From Celerinatantimonas diazotrophica (GTDB taxonomy: Bacteria; Pseudomonadota; Gammaproteobacteria; Enterobacterales; Celerinatantimonadaceae): a stretch of 64,000 nucleotides of DNA. Positions 47,937 through 58,062 of this stretch are shown here, piece after piece (position 1 is the stretch's first letter; every line of letters begins with the position of its first letter). The notes beneath the pieces are model-generated. The model did not search any database, was not told the DNA's origin, and saw only the letters and a list, made by a program, of their open reading frames with translations. The position numbers and the translations under genes were made by a program. The stretch covers positions 1-64,000 of the forward strand of contig NZ_SMGD01000002.1 in the NCBI RefSeq assembly GCF_004339545.1, read 5' to 3'.

Positions 47937-48995
47937 GTGTTAGAAGCATCCGGTATTAACCGCATTATGCTCGACAATATGGTTACCGGGATTATCTTGC
48001 TGGATAAGGAGCAAGCCGTCCAATACGTGAATACTGCGACCGAACAGTTGTTGGGGCAGAGTAAACGCCGCCTAGCGAATCAGCCATTTCCGAGTTTAAT
48101 CAGCCACACAACTCTGAATCTGGATATATTAAATGACGTGTTAGAACACGGTCAAAGCTTTACCGATAGCGAAGTGACCGTGGTTGTTGATAACAAACCT
48201 GCGATGGTCGAATTTTCTGCGACTCGCATTTTAAACAAGGCGGAACCACTGCTGTTATTAGAGCTCAAACCGATTGACCAGCAGAAAAAAATCTCCCAAG
48301 AAGTTCATCAACATGTTCAGCAACAAGCGGCCAAAGAACTGGTCAGAGGATTGGCGCATGAGATTAAAAATCCACTCGGCGGATTACGTGGCGCGGCTCA
48401 ACTGTTAGATCGCGAACTACCTGATGAGAATTTAAAAGAATTTACCAACATTATTATTGAACAAGCCGACCGATTGCGTAACTTAGTGGATCGCTTGCTT
48501 GGGCCACAACGTCTAGCCGAACGAGAACTGCGTAATATTCACTCCGTATTAGAAAAAGTTCGCCAACTCGTTGAGCTTGAATTACCTGAAGGGATAACCA
48601 TTGAGCGGGATTACGACCCCAGTATTCCTGACTTTGAAATCGATCATGAACAGCTTCAGCAAGCATTTTTAAACATCGTAAAAAATGCAGTGCAAGCACT
48701 CAAACCTCGCGGTGAAGGCCACATTCAGTTAGTCACTCGAACCGCCCATCAGGTGAATATCGCAGGACAGCGCTATCGTCTGGTGGCAGAAATTCGAATC
48801 ATTGACGATGGTCCCGGTATTCCTACTGAGTTAGCTGATACTCTGTTCTATCCAATGGTCACAGGACGAGATGGAGGTACAGGGTTAGGGCTCTCTATTT
48901 CTCAAAATTTGATTAATCAACATAAAGGCAGAATAGACTGCGCCAGCTGGCCTGGCCACACCGAGTTTGTCATTCATCTGCCTCTGCGTAAGTAA
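47937..48995 (+). CDS. glnL: Nitrogen regulation sensor kinase NtrB (GlnL)
   Basis: A 352-aa cytoplasmic kinase/phosphatase that phosphorylates NtrC when PII signals nitrogen shortage. An N-terminal PAS domain (about 5-115) precedes HisKA with the phospho-His in LVRGLAHEIKNPLGGLRGAA and a HATPase with NIVKNAVQAL and GTGLGLSI. The GTG start has an AAAGGAGG site five bases upstream. ntrC follows after ten bases. Confidence 0.96.
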   Translation: MLEASGINRIMLDNMVTGIILLDKEQAVQYVNTATEQLLGQSKRRLANQPFPSLISHTTLNLDILNDVLEHGQSFTDSEVTVVVDNKPAMVEFSATRILNKAEPLLLLELKPIDQQKKISQEVHQHVQQQAAKELVRGLAHEIKNPLGGLRGAAQLLDRELPDENLKEFTNIIIEQADRLRNLVDRLLGPQRLAERELRNIHSVLEKVRQLVELELPEGITIERDYDPSIPDFEIDHEQLQQAFLNIVKNAVQALKPRGEGHIQLVTRTAHQVNIAGQRYRLVAEIRIIDDGPGIPTELADTLFYPMVTGRDGGTGLGLSISQNLINQHKGRIDCASWPGHTEFVIHLPLRK

Positions 48996-49005
48996 GGATT
49001 TCATC

Positions 49006-50415
49006 ATGGCTGCAACTATTTGGATTGTCGATGACGACAGCTCCATTCGCTGGGTCTTAGAGAAAGCGTTAAGCGCTGTAGGCTATCAATGCATGAGTTT
49101 TGCTGACGGCGAACTGATGTTGAGCCAGTTAGAAGTGGAACACCCAGATATCATTGTCTCCGATATCCGGATGCCTGGATTAGATGGCATCGCACTACTT
49201 GAAAAAGTACACCAGTATAATCCGGCACTGCCGGTCATCATCATGACCGCCCATTCGGATCTCGATAGTGCAGTAACAGCCTACCAAAGCGGTGCTTTCG
49301 AATATTTGCCAAAGCCTTTTGATGTAGATGAAGCCGTGGTATTGGTTGAACGCGCCATTAGCTTTGCCCAGGAGCAGCAAAAACACCGACAAAAAGAGCG
49401 TCGTGAAGCAGGCCCTAATCAAGAAATGATTGGAGAGGCACCTGCGATGCAGGAAGTCTTTCGCGCGATTGGTCGGCTCTCACGCTCCAGCATTAGTGTG
49501 TTGATTAATGGTCAGTCGGGAACGGGGAAAGAGTTGGTCGCTCAAGCGTTACATCGGCATAGCCCACGCTGCCATATGCCTTTTATTGCGCTAAATATGG
49601 CCGCTATTCCGCATGATTTGATTGAATCAGAGCTATTTGGCCATGAGAAAGGCGCATTTACAGGCGCGAACCAAATTCGTCATGGCCGTTTTGAACAGGC
49701 CAATGGTGGCACACTATTTTTAGACGAAATTGGGGATATGCCATTAGAGATCCAAACCCGCTTACTTCGAGTCCTCGCCGATGGTCAGTTTTATCGCGTA
49801 GGGGGACACTCGTCTGTGCAAGTCGATGTTCGCATTATTGCTGCCACCCACCAGAATCTGGAACAAAAAGTTGCCAGTGGTGATTTTCGTGAAGACCTGT
49901 TTCATCGCCTCAACGTCATTCGTATTCAACTGCCGTCATTAAAAGATCGCCGTGAGGATATTCCAGCACTGGCCGATCACTTTTTGCGCAGTGCAGCGGA
50001 AGAGTTAAATGTCGAGCCGAAAAAGCTCAATAGCGATACTCAAAAGTACATCACACATCTGCCTTGGCCAGGCAATGTTCGTCAGCTTGAGAACGTCTGT
50101 CGTTGGTTAACGGTCATGGCGAGTGGCCAAGAGATTTTAGTCTCTGACTTACCACCGGAGTTGACCCAACACCAAGACTTGCATGAGCCCACCAGCAGCG
50201 AAGGCGATTGGCGGGTACTTCTGCAAAATTGGGTCGAAAAGCAGCTATTGGCGGGCAGTAGCGATATTTTGGCGCAAGCGGTTCCGGATTTTGAGCGGAT
50301 CTTACTCACAACTGCGCTTAAACATACACATGGTCACAAGCAAGAAGCGGCTCGATTATTAGGTTGGGGACGTAATACGCTGACTCGAAAACTCAAAGAG
50401 TTAGATATGAACTAA
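49006..50415 (+). CDS. glnG: Nitrogen regulation response regulator NtrC (GlnG)
   Basis: A 469-aa sigma-54 activator. Receiver domain with DDDSS and phospho-acceptor in IIVSDIRMPGLDG; AAA+ domain (about 140-370) with Walker A GQSGTGKEL, the sigma-54 contact loop GAFTGA and Walker B GGTLFLDEIGD; C-terminal Fis-type helix-turn-helix (HKQEAARLLGWGRNTLTRKL). The ATG at 49006 has AAGGA upstream. It probably acts at the sites upstream of glnA and ntrB. Confidence 0.97.
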   Translation: MAATIWIVDDDSSIRWVLEKALSAVGYQCMSFADGELMLSQLEVEHPDIIVSDIRMPGLDGIALLEKVHQYNPALPVIIMTAHSDLDSAVTAYQSGAFEYLPKPFDVDEAVVLVERAISFAQEQQKHRQKERREAGPNQEMIGEAPAMQEVFRAIGRLSRSSISVLINGQSGTGKELVAQALHRHSPRCHMPFIALNMAAIPHDLIESELFGHEKGAFTGANQIRHGRFEQANGGTLFLDEIGDMPLEIQTRLLRVLADGQFYRVGGHSSVQVDVRIIAATHQNLEQKVASGDFREDLFHRLNVIRIQLPSLKDRREDIPALADHFLRSAAEELNVEPKKLNSDTQKYITHLPWPGNVRQLENVCRWLTVMASGQEILVSDLPPELTQHQDLHEPTSSEGDWRVLLQNWVEKQLLAGSSDILAQAVPDFERILLTTALKHTHGHKQEAARLLGWGRNTLTRKLKELDMN

Positions 50416-50459
50416 TTGAAGCATAGATAACGAAACGAACTGTAAAGTTAGAGCGTTAG

Positions 50460-50483
50460 GCGGCATTCAATGCCGCTTTTTTT
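50460..50483 (+). terminator. Rho-independent terminator of ntrBC
   Basis: GCGGCAT and ATGCCGC form a 7-bp stem with a short loop, followed by seven T. It lies five bases from the stop of the convergent hemN gene. Confidence 0.9.
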
Positions 50484-50487
50484 CGCT

Positions 50488-51867
50488 CTAAATAACTCTT
50501 GAGAATTGTCGCTGGCAAAGTTGCTGACGAAAATAGACATCAAAACACATGGCAATATTACGAATTAGTAATCGCCCTCGAGCCGTCACCTGAATATTCG
50601 TATCACTTAGTTCAACTAAGCCATCTGCGATCAGCGGTTCTAGCAATGGCAAATCTTCTGCAAAATAATCGCCAAAGGTCAATTGATAGCGCTCTTCAAT
50701 GCTCGAAAACTGTAACGCAAAATCACACATCAATGCCTTAATAACATCGCGGCGAATAATGTCATCGCGCGTCAGTGCAAGCCCCTTACACTGAGCATGC
50801 CCTAACTCATGTACCTGCTGATAATAATCTTTAAGTACTTTCTGGTTCTGGCTATAGTCATCACCCAGCATGCTAATCGCTGAGACGCCTAATCCTAATA
50901 GGTCACATTCACCCTGCGTGGTATAACCCTGAAAATTACGATGCAATTTACCTTCACGCTGGGCAATCGCTAGAGAATCATCTGGCAGTGCAAAATGATC
51001 CATCCCGATAAACTGATAACCACTTTGCGTTAAGTCTAAAATTGTCTCGCGTAAGATGGTGAGTTTCTGCTCGGGAGATGGCAGATCTTGTTCTTTGATT
51101 TTACGCTGTGAGGCAAAATGGCTGGGCAGATGCGCGTAGTTAAATACAGACAATCGCTCTGGATTAAGCGCTTTGATCTGCTGGAGCGTATGCGAAAAGC
51201 TTTCTGGCGTTTGATGCGGTAAACCATAGATCAAATCTAAATTAATCGAGCCAAATCCAACGGCTTTCGCACGTTCCAGCAGGGCTTCGATAAAAGCTTT
51301 ATCCTGAACTCGATTCACCGCTTGCTGAACTTTGGGATTAAAATCTTGGATCCCCAAACTGAGCCGATTAAATCCCATTTCAGCAAGTAAATCCATGGTT
51401 TCAAGGGTAATTTCACGCGGGTCAACTTCAATGCTAATTTCAGCATCTTTGGCCACCTGAAAATGCTCTCTTAACATTCCCATCAGACGCCGCGTCTGTG
51501 AGTCATCTAAAAATGTTGGTGTACCGCCGCCCCAATGTAACTGCGTCACCTGCCGCGAGCGCATCAGCGGTGCAACGGTAGCCATCTCACGTTCAAGCAC
51601 ATCCAGATAATCATCGGCTTTACTCTGGTGGCGAGTCACCAATTTATTGCAACCACAGTAATAACAAAGCTTGTGACAAAATGGTATATGAACATACAAC
51701 GATAACGGCCGCTCTGGGTAGCGAGTTGCAGCCTCTTTAAATTGGCTATATCCAAACGACTCATTAAACTCAAGTGCAGTTGGATAACTGGTGTAACGCG
51801 GCCCAGCATAATTATATTTTTCAATTAGCGGCTGGTCCCAATCGACTGCAAACTGACTCATGATCAT
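50488..51867 (-). CDS. hemN: Oxygen-independent coproporphyrinogen III oxidase
   Basis: Radical SAM enzyme of anaerobic haem synthesis, 459 aa. The cluster motif is CHKLCYYCGC, preceded by YVHIPF; KYNYAGPRYTSYPTALEF is the HemN-specific N-terminus, and WGGGTPTFL is the second conserved motif. The start at 51867 overlaps the stop of the upstream DUF2489 gene as ATGA, with AAAGGAG just before; ATG 51861 (MSQFAVDW) is a near equal. Last gene of yihI-DUF2489-hemN. Confidence 0.95.
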   Translation of the reverse strand: MIMSQFAVDWDQPLIEKYNYAGPRYTSYPTALEFNESFGYSQFKEAATRYPERPLSLYVHIPFCHKLCYYCGCNKLVTRHQSKADDYLDVLEREMATVAPLMRSRQVTQLHWGGGTPTFLDDSQTRRLMGMLREHFQVAKDAEISIEVDPREITLETMDLLAEMGFNRLSLGIQDFNPKVQQAVNRVQDKAFIEALLERAKAVGFGSINLDLIYGLPHQTPESFSHTLQQIKALNPERLSVFNYAHLPSHFASQRKIKEQDLPSPEQKLTILRETILDLTQSGYQFIGMDHFALPDDSLAIAQREGKLHRNFQGYTTQGECDLLGLGVSAISMLGDDYSQNQKVLKDYYQQVHELGHAQCKGLALTRDDIIRRDVIKALMCDFALQFSSIEERYQLTFGDYFAEDLPLLEPLIADGLVELSDTNIQVTARGRLLIRNIAMCFDVYFRQQLCQRQFSRVI

Positions 51868-52325
51868 TGTGCTCCTTTGGCTGCAAAACAACTTAATTGA
51901 TGGAGTTCCTCATTGATGAGATCGGCAAATAATTGTTCTTGAGCAAGACGCCAATCATCTTGCTCCCGACGTTTGGCTTTACTTAACGCCATACGATCCT
52001 GGTGGGTCGGCAGATGGCCAATCGTTTTATATAAACCAAACAGACCGGGATAAAGAGCAGGCCAATCACGGGGGTGAGGTTCTGGATAAGCCATCAATAA
52101 TTGGGTGATACGAATAGCCGCCTCACTATAGTCACACTGGCCCTGAGCCGTTGCTTTCGCAATCACTTCGACACTCTCGGCGATTTTATCCTGACGCGCC
52201 AAAATAGCCTGCGTTCGTTGCTCATCTCTTGCGTGCTTCTGGCTACGAATTTGATACAGCAGATACGCCAGATAACCAACTAACGAGGCAATGATAATCA
52301 GACCCAAAACAACCCAGATGATCAT
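51864..52325 (-). CDS. DUF2489 family membrane-anchored protein
   Basis: A 153-aa protein with one N-terminal membrane helix (about 3-24) and a helical soluble part. The segment SEAAIRITQLLMAYPEP and the surrounding pattern fit DUF2489, a family of unknown function often found next to hemN and yihI in marine gammaproteobacteria. Its ends overlap both neighbours by four bases (ATGA-type junctions), so the three genes are translated together. Confidence 0.78.
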   Translation of the reverse strand: MIIWVVLGLIIIASLVGYLAYLLYQIRSQKHARDEQRTQAILARQDKIAESVEVIAKATAQGQCDYSEAAIRITQLLMAYPEPHPRDWPALYPGLFGLYKTIGHLPTHQDRMALSKAKRREQDDWRLAQEQLFADLINEELHQLSCFAAKGAQ

Positions 52326-52876
52326 CGCCGAGAGCCTTGCTCGTCATCGCTGAAATCATCCCAATCGTCACTGTCAAAGCGGTCCCACTCATCACTGCTT
52401 TGCGGCTCGTCTATCTCCTCTTCATCGGTAATTCCCAGTTCATCCATCAGTTCACTGATACGCTCTAGACGTTGCTCTAGCCACTGATTTTCAGCATCAC
52501 TTAATAACTCACCATCATCGGCTCTATCTAGCAATGCGGCCAGTTTAGGATCTTGTTCGAGCTTATCGAGCTCTTCACTGAATGATAACGTAGCCACCTT
52601 GGGTTTACGAATGGGCTCGACCGGCCCTGTTTTAGCCAAGCTTCCAGGCGCAACTAACTGCACCGGCTTTTTACTTCCAACACGGCGATCGGTTGCCTGA
52701 GATTTCTGACTTGAAGAACTAGCAGCTTGCTCATTTTTAGGCTGTTGGCGAGAACCGCTTTTATGCCCTTTGCCTTTTTTAACTTTATTGGTCGGCAGCT
52801 CTCTTTCTGATTTAAAATCAGCAGTCTTTCGTGGAGCCAATAACCCGCCTTTTCGATTTTTCTTTTTATGCGCCAT
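52322..52876 (-). CDS. yihI: Der GTPase-activating protein YihI
   Basis: A 184-aa protein that in E. coli stimulates GTP hydrolysis by Der (EngA) and so tunes 50S ribosome assembly. The basic, low-complexity N-terminal half (HKKKNRKGGLLAPRKTADFK) and the acidic helical C-terminal half (ELDKLEQDPKLAALLDRADD; ERISELMDELGI) fit the family, as does its place near engB and hemN. First gene of the three-gene operon; the repeat element starts 57 bases upstream of its start. Confidence 0.88.
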   Translation of the reverse strand: MAHKKKNRKGGLLAPRKTADFKSERELPTNKVKKGKGHKSGSRQQPKNEQAASSSSQKSQATDRRVGSKKPVQLVAPGSLAKTGPVEPIRKPKVATLSFSEELDKLEQDPKLAALLDRADDGELLSDAENQWLEQRLERISELMDELGITDEEEIDEPQSSDEWDRFDSDDWDDFSDDEQGSRR

Positions 52877-52933
52877 GTCGTCTCAACTCTCACTCATATT
52901 GCAATGTGTAAGGTAGTTATAGCTTATCACAGC

Positions 52934-53200
52934 TAGGGGCTGTTGACCTTTGGTGATTAGTTTTGCAGAAATCTGAGAGGGATTTAGGCAAGGCAAACGT
53001 TGTGCCGTGTAGTTATTGGCCACAAAGAACGTTTAACGCTGGATAAATTCCTCTCAGATACTGCCCTTGGGGTTCATTTAAACGCATCCTGAACTTTGTT
53101 GCCCCCTGCTTGCTTAACTCATTAAGCGGCGCAGGGCGCGCCGCGTTCAAAATGCGTTTAATTTGAACAAAATTCAACCACCAAAGGTCAACAGTCCCTA
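52934..53200. mobile_element. MITE-like element with terminal inverted repeats
   Basis: About 267 bp flanked by CTAG on both sides. The left end CTAGGGGCTGTTGACC and the right end GGTCAACAGTCCCTAG are inverted repeats with one mismatch, extending to about 20 bp (CTTTGGTG). The interior encodes no protein but holds further inverted repeats (ATCTGAGAGG with CCTCTCAGAT; TTTAAACGCAT with ATGCGTTTAA). The left 95 bp recur in reverse at 1-95. CTAG with duplicated TA is the target pattern of IS630/Tc1-like elements, so it may be a deletion derivative of one. It lies between the divergent yihI and engB genes. Confidence 0.82.
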
Positions 53201-53383
53201 GGCAAACCTTACGGGGTGTTTAAATGGAGAGCGATTTTAACACTTGAGTTACTCACAACAAACTCCATTTATCGATTTCTGATAGCGACAAACGCTACTG
53301 GTTTGCTAAACTCTGCCCACGGCAAGCAGGTCTTGCCATCAATCCGCATAAGGCGGCTCTTTTAAAAATAAGGAGTATGAAGC
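53201..53383. other. Intergenic region before engB
   Basis: Promoter space for engB. Enterics carry the CsrC RNA between yihA and yihI; I looked for GGA-rich hairpins typical of it and found none convincing here. Confidence 0.4.
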
Positions 53384-54016
53384 GTGACAGAGGATACGCT
53401 GAACTTTAGCCAAGCTCATTTTATAACCAGCGCCCCAACGATTCGAGCAATGCCTGCCGATGAAGGCATTGAAATTGCTTTTGCCGGACGTTCCAATGCC
53501 GGTAAATCCAGCGCTCTCAATACCCTTACCCGGCAAAAAAACCTAGCACGGACCAGTAAAACACCGGGGCGAACTCAGTTAATCAACGTCTTTGAGGTTG
53601 CACCACATAAACGACTGATTGATCTACCCGGTTACGGCTTTGCCAAAGTCCCCGAGCAGATGAAAATCCAATGGCAAGAAGCTCTTTCTGAATATTTGCA
53701 ACATCGCGAGAGCCTGCGGGGACTCGTCGTCTTAATGGATATTCGCCATCCACTGCGCGATCTCGACCAATATTTAATCCAGTGGGCAGTCGATTGTAAT
53801 ATCCCTGTTTTAGCATTGCTCACAAAGGCCGATAAACTCAAACAAGGCGCTCGTAAAAGCACCTTGTTGAAATGTCGGGAAGCCGCACTGGCATTTTGTG
53901 GTGATGTTCAAATTGAGGTTTTTTCAGCACTGAAAAAAACCGGACTTCCGGTCCTTGAGCAGACACTGAATCACTGGCTCAGTGAAGCGAACATCCCACC
54001 GACCGAGCAAGTCTGA
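53384..54016 (+). CDS. engB: Ribosome biogenesis GTPase EngB (YihA/YsxC)
   Basis: Essential small GTPase for 50S subunit assembly, 210 aa. G1 [13 protein letters not shown]3 [12 protein letters not shown]4 TKADK and the C-terminal SALKKTG are typical. The start is GTG 53384, with AAGGAG eight bases upstream. It is convergent with spf and polA, as in E. coli. Confidence 0.96.
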   Translation: MTEDTLNFSQAHFITSAPTIRAMPADEGIEIAFAGRSNAGKSSALNTLTRQKNLARTSKTPGRTQLINVFEVAPHKRLIDLPGYGFAKVPEQMKIQWQEALSEYLQHRESLRGLVVLMDIRHPLRDLDQYLIQWAVDCNIPVLALLTKADKLKQGARKSTLLKCREAALAFCGDVQIEVFSALKKTGLPVLEQTLNHWLSEANIPPTEQV

Positions 54017-54025
54017 TCGACATAA

Positions 54026-54052
54026 AAAAACCCGCAGCAATCGAGCTGTGGG
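54026..54052 (-). terminator. Minus-strand terminator of an unassigned transcript
   Basis: On the minus strand CCCACAGC-TCGATT-GCTGCGGG (one mismatched pair) is followed by seven T. No annotated minus-strand gene ends here: spf has its own terminator at 54325. It could be a second stop for spf/polA read-through or the end of a separate small RNA starting in 54060-54250, where TTGACA occurs on the minus strand near 54262. Confidence 0.7.
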
Positions 54053-54324
54053 CTATAAGTAATGTTCGGACTCTAACTGAAAAACACTATCTAACTCTAT
54101 TATTCTGACACTCGTTTTCAGAGATGGTTCCATCCATTTGCGTCAATTTCTAGTTTTTATTCACACGACAGAATTAATCTCTAAGTTTGTTGAAAAAACA
54201 ACCGAAATTTCAGTAATTTAATTACACTTAGGTATTAATATTACAGTTTATAATGTGTCAACTTTAATGTTAGAAATATGCGACAGAAATAACTTTAAAA
54301 TTTTGAGTTCTGTGACGCAGACAT

Positions 54325-54426
54325 AAAAAAAGCCCCGGTAGATTTCTACCGGGGCAGCTATAAAGCCTATTCAACTACGTGAAATAAAAGGTCTGAAAGA
54401 TAGAACATCTTACCTCTGTACCCTAC
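54325..54426 (-). ncRNA. spf: Spot 42 small regulatory RNA
   Basis: The minus strand begins GTAGGGTACAGAGG and continues TAAGATGTTCTATCTTTCAG then ACCTTTTA, nearly identical to the first 50 bases of E. coli Spot 42, including the unstructured regions that pair with target mRNAs. It ends with a terminator hairpin, GCCCCGGTAGA pairing with TCTACCGGGGC, and seven T; length about 102 nt (E. coli 109). A TATATT -10 element lies eight bases before the 5' end. It sits between polA and engB as in enterics and vibrios. Spot 42 represses secondary-carbon genes with Hfq and is itself repressed by cAMP-CRP in E. coli; I see no clear CRP site here. Confidence 0.97.
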
Positions 54427-54570
54427 GCCTTTAAATATAAGACAGAATACGTAAAAAATAAAGTGCTTTTGTAATCTATTTTCAGAATTTTAATCCAGAT
54501 GCCCAGCCGTATTTATCTAGATTAAAAGATCACTCTATCATCAGTCAATCATATAATTGTACATTACAAG

Positions 54571-57348
54571 TTAATGGGCTTCATCCCAATTATCGCCAAC
54601 TCCCGCCTCCGCAATGAGTGGAATATTCAAGCTTACCGCCTGTTCCATGATCGCCTTGAGTTTTGGCATTTGTTCAGCAACATCATCTTCGGCTACTTCA
54701 AAAATAAGTTCATCGTGCACCTGCATGAGCATGCGCACCCGCTCTTCTAAGTGCTCATTACGAATATACTCAGCCACCGCAATCATCGCCTTTTTAATGA
54801 TATCAGCCGCACTGCCTTGCATTGGTGCATTAATCGCAGCACGTTCGGCAGCTGCACGGCGGGCACCATTGCGGGATTTAATTTCGCTTAAATATAAGCG
54901 CCGACCAAAAATGGTTTCAACAAAACCATCTTCGCCTGCTTGCGCCCGGGTTTGCTCCATATAACGGTGCACACCTGGATAACGTTCAAAATAAGTATCC
55001 ATATAATGCTGTGCATCCTTGCGAGCGATTCCCAGCTGGCGTGACAAACCAAATGCACTCATGCCATAAATCAGCCCAAAGTTAATCGCCTTGGCACTAC
55101 GCCGTTGCTCGTTTGTGACCTGCTCTAACGTCTCACCAAACACCTCAGCAGCGGTTGCGCGGTGAATATCTTTGCCTTGGGCAAAGGCATTGATTAACCC
55201 CTCATCCGATGACAGATGAGCCATAATACGCAACTCAATTTGTGAGTAATCAATAGCGACCAGCTTAAAGCCCACCTCAGCGACAAATGCTTGGCGTATT
55301 TTTCGGCCCTCTTCATTACGAATAGGAATATTCTGCAGATTGGGATCACTTGAAGACAATCGCCCGGTGGCGGTCACCGCCTGATGATAAGAGGTGTGCA
55401 GGCGATTGGTCACCGGATCGATCAGTTTCGGCAACTTATCCGTATAAGTCGATTTAAGCTTACTCAAGCCACGATATTCTAAAATCGTCGCAGGCAGTGG
55501 GTAATCCAGAGCTAACTCCTGCAGTACTTCCTCAGCTGTCGACGGTGCGCCTTTTGGTGTTTTCTTGACCACAGGCAGCTGCATTTTTTCAAACAAAATC
55601 TGCTGCAACTGCTTGGGCGACCCTAAATTGAAACTCTCGCCAGCTAGTTCATGAGCTTTACTCTCGAGCTGGTCGATTCGCTCAGCTAAACGTTGACTAT
55701 GCGCATTCAGCTGGTTGGCATCAATTTTAACGCCACAGCGTTCCATATCCGATAAAATCGAAACAAGTGGCAACTCGACCTCGGTAAATAGCTCAACCAA
55801 CCGCGGCGCTTCACTCAGTTGTGGCCATATCGCTTGATGCAACTGTAATGTGACATCAGCATCTTCCGCCGCATACGGATACGCTTGGTCTAAATCAACC
55901 TGATTAAAAGTCAGCTGCTTGGCACCCTTGCCCGCAACATCTTCAAATTTAATGCATTGGTGTTTGAGGTACTTAAGTGCCAAAGAATCCATGTCATGAC
56001 GACCTGAAGTACTGTTGAGCACATATGACTCCAGCATCGTATCATAGGCGATTCCTTTGAGATTGATGCCAGCACGAGCTAAGACACTCTTATCATATTT
56101 AAGATTTTGCCCTACTTTTTTAAGCTCGGCGTTTTCTAACAGTGGTTTTAGTTTGCTGAGCACTTGTTCTCGTTCAAGCTGCTGAGGGGCATCCGGATAA
56201 TCATGACCAATCGGTAAATAAGCGGCTTCCCCCTCTTTAACCGCAAACGATAATCCAACTAAATCCGCCTGCATATAATTAAGCGATGTTGTTTCAGTAT
56301 CCACGGCAACTAGCTCGGCGTTTTTTAATTTATCACACCAATGATCTAACTGCTCTGTGGTTAAAATAAGCTCATAATCCCCAGCTTTCATGGCAACATC
56401 TGGTGAGCCCTCATTGGCCGAATTTGCCTGAGCGGATTCGGTAGGCATAATCGCCGCCGCACCTTTGTCAGCATTATCGCGCTCTTTTGCTTCTAACAGC
56501 TGCGACAACCAGCGATTAAATTCCATCTGACCAAATAGCTCAACGAGTTTATCTTGGTCAGCCGGGCGAATGGTTAAATCATCACAGCTAAGTGATAACG
56601 GCACATTCGTGCGAATCGTCGCCAATTGATAAGAAAGCGGCAACTGGTCGGCAAACGCCCGCAAATTTTCCCCGATTTTACCTTTAATCTCATCCTGGTG
56701 AGCAAGCAGTGCATCCAGCGAACCATAGGCATCCAACCATTTGACGGCCGTTTTAGGGCCACATTTGGGAACCCCGGGAATGTTATCGACGTTATCCCCC
56801 ATCAGCGCTAGATAATCGATGATCTGCGCAGGTGTGACACCATATTTCTCTTTTACCTTTTCAGCATCGAGCAAAGTATTCGTCATGGTATTAACCAGCA
56901 TGATCTGGTCATCTACCAATTGCGCCATATCCTTATCCCCGGTACTGATCAGCACATTACGCCCGCTCTTAGAAGCCTGCTTGGCTAAAGTTCCAATAAC
57001 ATCATCTGCTTCGACCCCAGGTTCAACAATCAGCGGCAACCCCATCGCCTTAATGATGGCATGCAGGGGTTCTATCTGGGTACGCAGATCATCTGGCATC
57101 GGTGGTCGATTGGCCTTGTAATCTGAAAATAAATCATGTCGAAAATTTTTGCCTTTGGCATCAAAGATCACCGCAATTTGTTCAGGATTCACCTGATTAA
57201 GCAAACTGCGCAACATATTCACGACCCCATATACGGCGCCAGTGGCTTCACCTTTGGAATTAGTCAGATGAGGTGGTGCATAATATGCGCGAAAAAGGTA
57301 GGAAGAACCGTCAATTAAAACCAGCGGATTGTCAGCAATTGTTGCCAT
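54571..57348 (-). CDS. polA: DNA polymerase I
   Basis: Repair and Okazaki-fragment polymerase, 925 aa (E. coli 928). The 5'-3' exonuclease (1-290) has [13 protein letters not shown] and metal-binding [10 protein letters not shown]; the proofreading domain (about 330-520) has [10 protein letters not shown]; the polymerase domain has motif [11 protein letters not shown], motif [20 protein letters not shown] and motif [11 protein letters not shown]. All catalytic acids are present, so all three activities should be intact. Confidence 0.98.
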   Translation of the reverse strand: MATIADNPLVLIDGSSYLFRAYYAPPHLTNSKGEATGAVYGVVNMLRSLLNQVNPEQIAVIFDAKGKNFRHDLFSDYKANRPPMPDDLRTQIEPLHAIIKAMGLPLIVEPGVEADDVIGTLAKQASKSGRNVLISTGDKDMAQLVDDQIMLVNTMTNTLLDAEKVKEKYGVTPAQIIDYLALMGDNVDNIPGVPKCGPKTAVKWLDAYGSLDALLAHQDEIKGKIGENLRAFADQLPLSYQLATIRTNVPLSLSCDDLTIRPADQDKLVELFGQMEFNRWLSQLLEAKERDNADKGAAAIMPTESAQANSANEGSPDVAMKAGDYELILTTEQLDHWCDKLKNAELVAVDTETTSLNYMQADLVGLSFAVKEGEAAYLPIGHDYPDAPQQLEREQVLSKLKPLLENAELKKVGQNLKYDKSVLARAGINLKGIAYDTMLESYVLNSTSGRHDMDSLALKYLKHQCIKFEDVAGKGAKQLTFNQVDLDQAYPYAAEDADVTLQLHQAIWPQLSEAPRLVELFTEVELPLVSILSDMERCGVKIDANQLNAHSQRLAERIDQLESKAHELAGESFNLGSPKQLQQILFEKMQLPVVKKTPKGAPSTAEEVLQELALDYPLPATILEYRGLSKLKSTYTDKLPKLIDPVTNRLHTSYHQAVTATGRLSSSDPNLQNIPIRNEEGRKIRQAFVAEVGFKLVAIDYSQIELRIMAHLSSDEGLINAFAQGKDIHRATAAEVFGETLEQVTNEQRRSAKAINFGLIYGMSAFGLSRQLGIARKDAQHYMDTYFERYPGVHRYMEQTRAQAGEDGFVETIFGRRLYLSEIKSRNGARRAAAERAAINAPMQGSAADIIKKAMIAVAEYIRNEHLEERVRMLMQVHDELIFEVAEDDVAEQMPKLKAIMEQAVSLNIPLIAEAGVGDNWDEAH

Positions 57349-57732
57349 TAGCCATTCTCTATATCAAAGCAGGATATGCACGGCATAATGCCACAGCTGA
57401 GCTAAAAGCACCAAGGTATCAATACCATGCACAACTCGGAAAACCTGTGGATAACTCTGTTACTAAAAAAAAGAAAATCCTTCCACTTTTATAGCTAAAA
57501 AGTAGAATAAATAATAAACATTCATAAAAAACAACAAGTTAAAGAAGTTAATCAACTTCTTTAAACGGGGGATAATCTAACTTCGCGTGTGGAAAAACTC
57601 ATTTCATGCATCCAATGCTAAGACTCTATCCCTTATGTTTCTGGTTCTTAACTTATTACTTGCCTCAATCGGCTATAGGCAGACGAAACCAATGTACTAA
57701 TATCAATTAGTACCGTTAACCAATGGACAACT
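57349..57732. other. Intergenic region upstream of polA
   Basis: AT-rich, no gene seen. An 11-bp perfect inverted repeat, TTAAAGAAGTT-AATC-AACTTCTTTAA at about 57539-57564, could be an operator or a weak terminator; it has no T-run. Confidence 0.45.
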
Positions 57733-58062
57733 TTAACCACGAGGAACATCAATATAACGAGATAAGTAACTGCATAATTCACTGGCAGCGTCGCAAAAAT
57801 GCTCGCTAACCTGCAGCTCAAACCATAGCGTAGACGTCAAATTGCAATAACGCAATAGCCAAAAATGCTGCAAATGGACCGGCCAAACGAGCCAATCGGC
57901 CCCATATTCAGGAGTAACTGGCTGATCAAAAGCGTCTTTTAGCCACTGAGTAATCACTCGTTCACTCAGCACATCAAATGGCAAAAGTTCGATCGTGGCC
58001 TCATTATCACGAATAATCCAGCGGCGAAATCGCATCATCGCTCCACTTTCATCCTCAGACAT
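57733..58062 (-). CDS. Hypothetical protein (109 aa)
   Basis: A 109-aa (101 if started at MMRFRRW, 58038, where GGAG is close) soluble protein rich in Trp and aromatic residues: WIIRDNEATIELLPFDVLSE, then ADWLVWPVHLQHFWLLRYCN. No family recognised; composition and codon use look like a real gene. It lies alone between polA and a histidine phosphatase gene. Confidence 0.65.
   Translation of the reverse strand: MSEDESGAMMRFRRWIIRDNEATIELLPFDVLSERVITQWLKDAFDQPVTPEYGADWLVWPVHLQHFWLLRYCNLTSTLWFELQVSEHFCDAASELCSYLSRYIDVPRG

Noticed and set aside
52934-53200. Riboswitch or cis-regulatory RNA of engB
   Set aside because: The structure is explained by terminal and internal inverted repeats of a mobile element also present at the left window edge.
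53201-53383. CsrC small RNA, expected between yihA and yihI in enterics
   Set aside because: No cluster of GGA-containing hairpins and no terminator seen in this interval.
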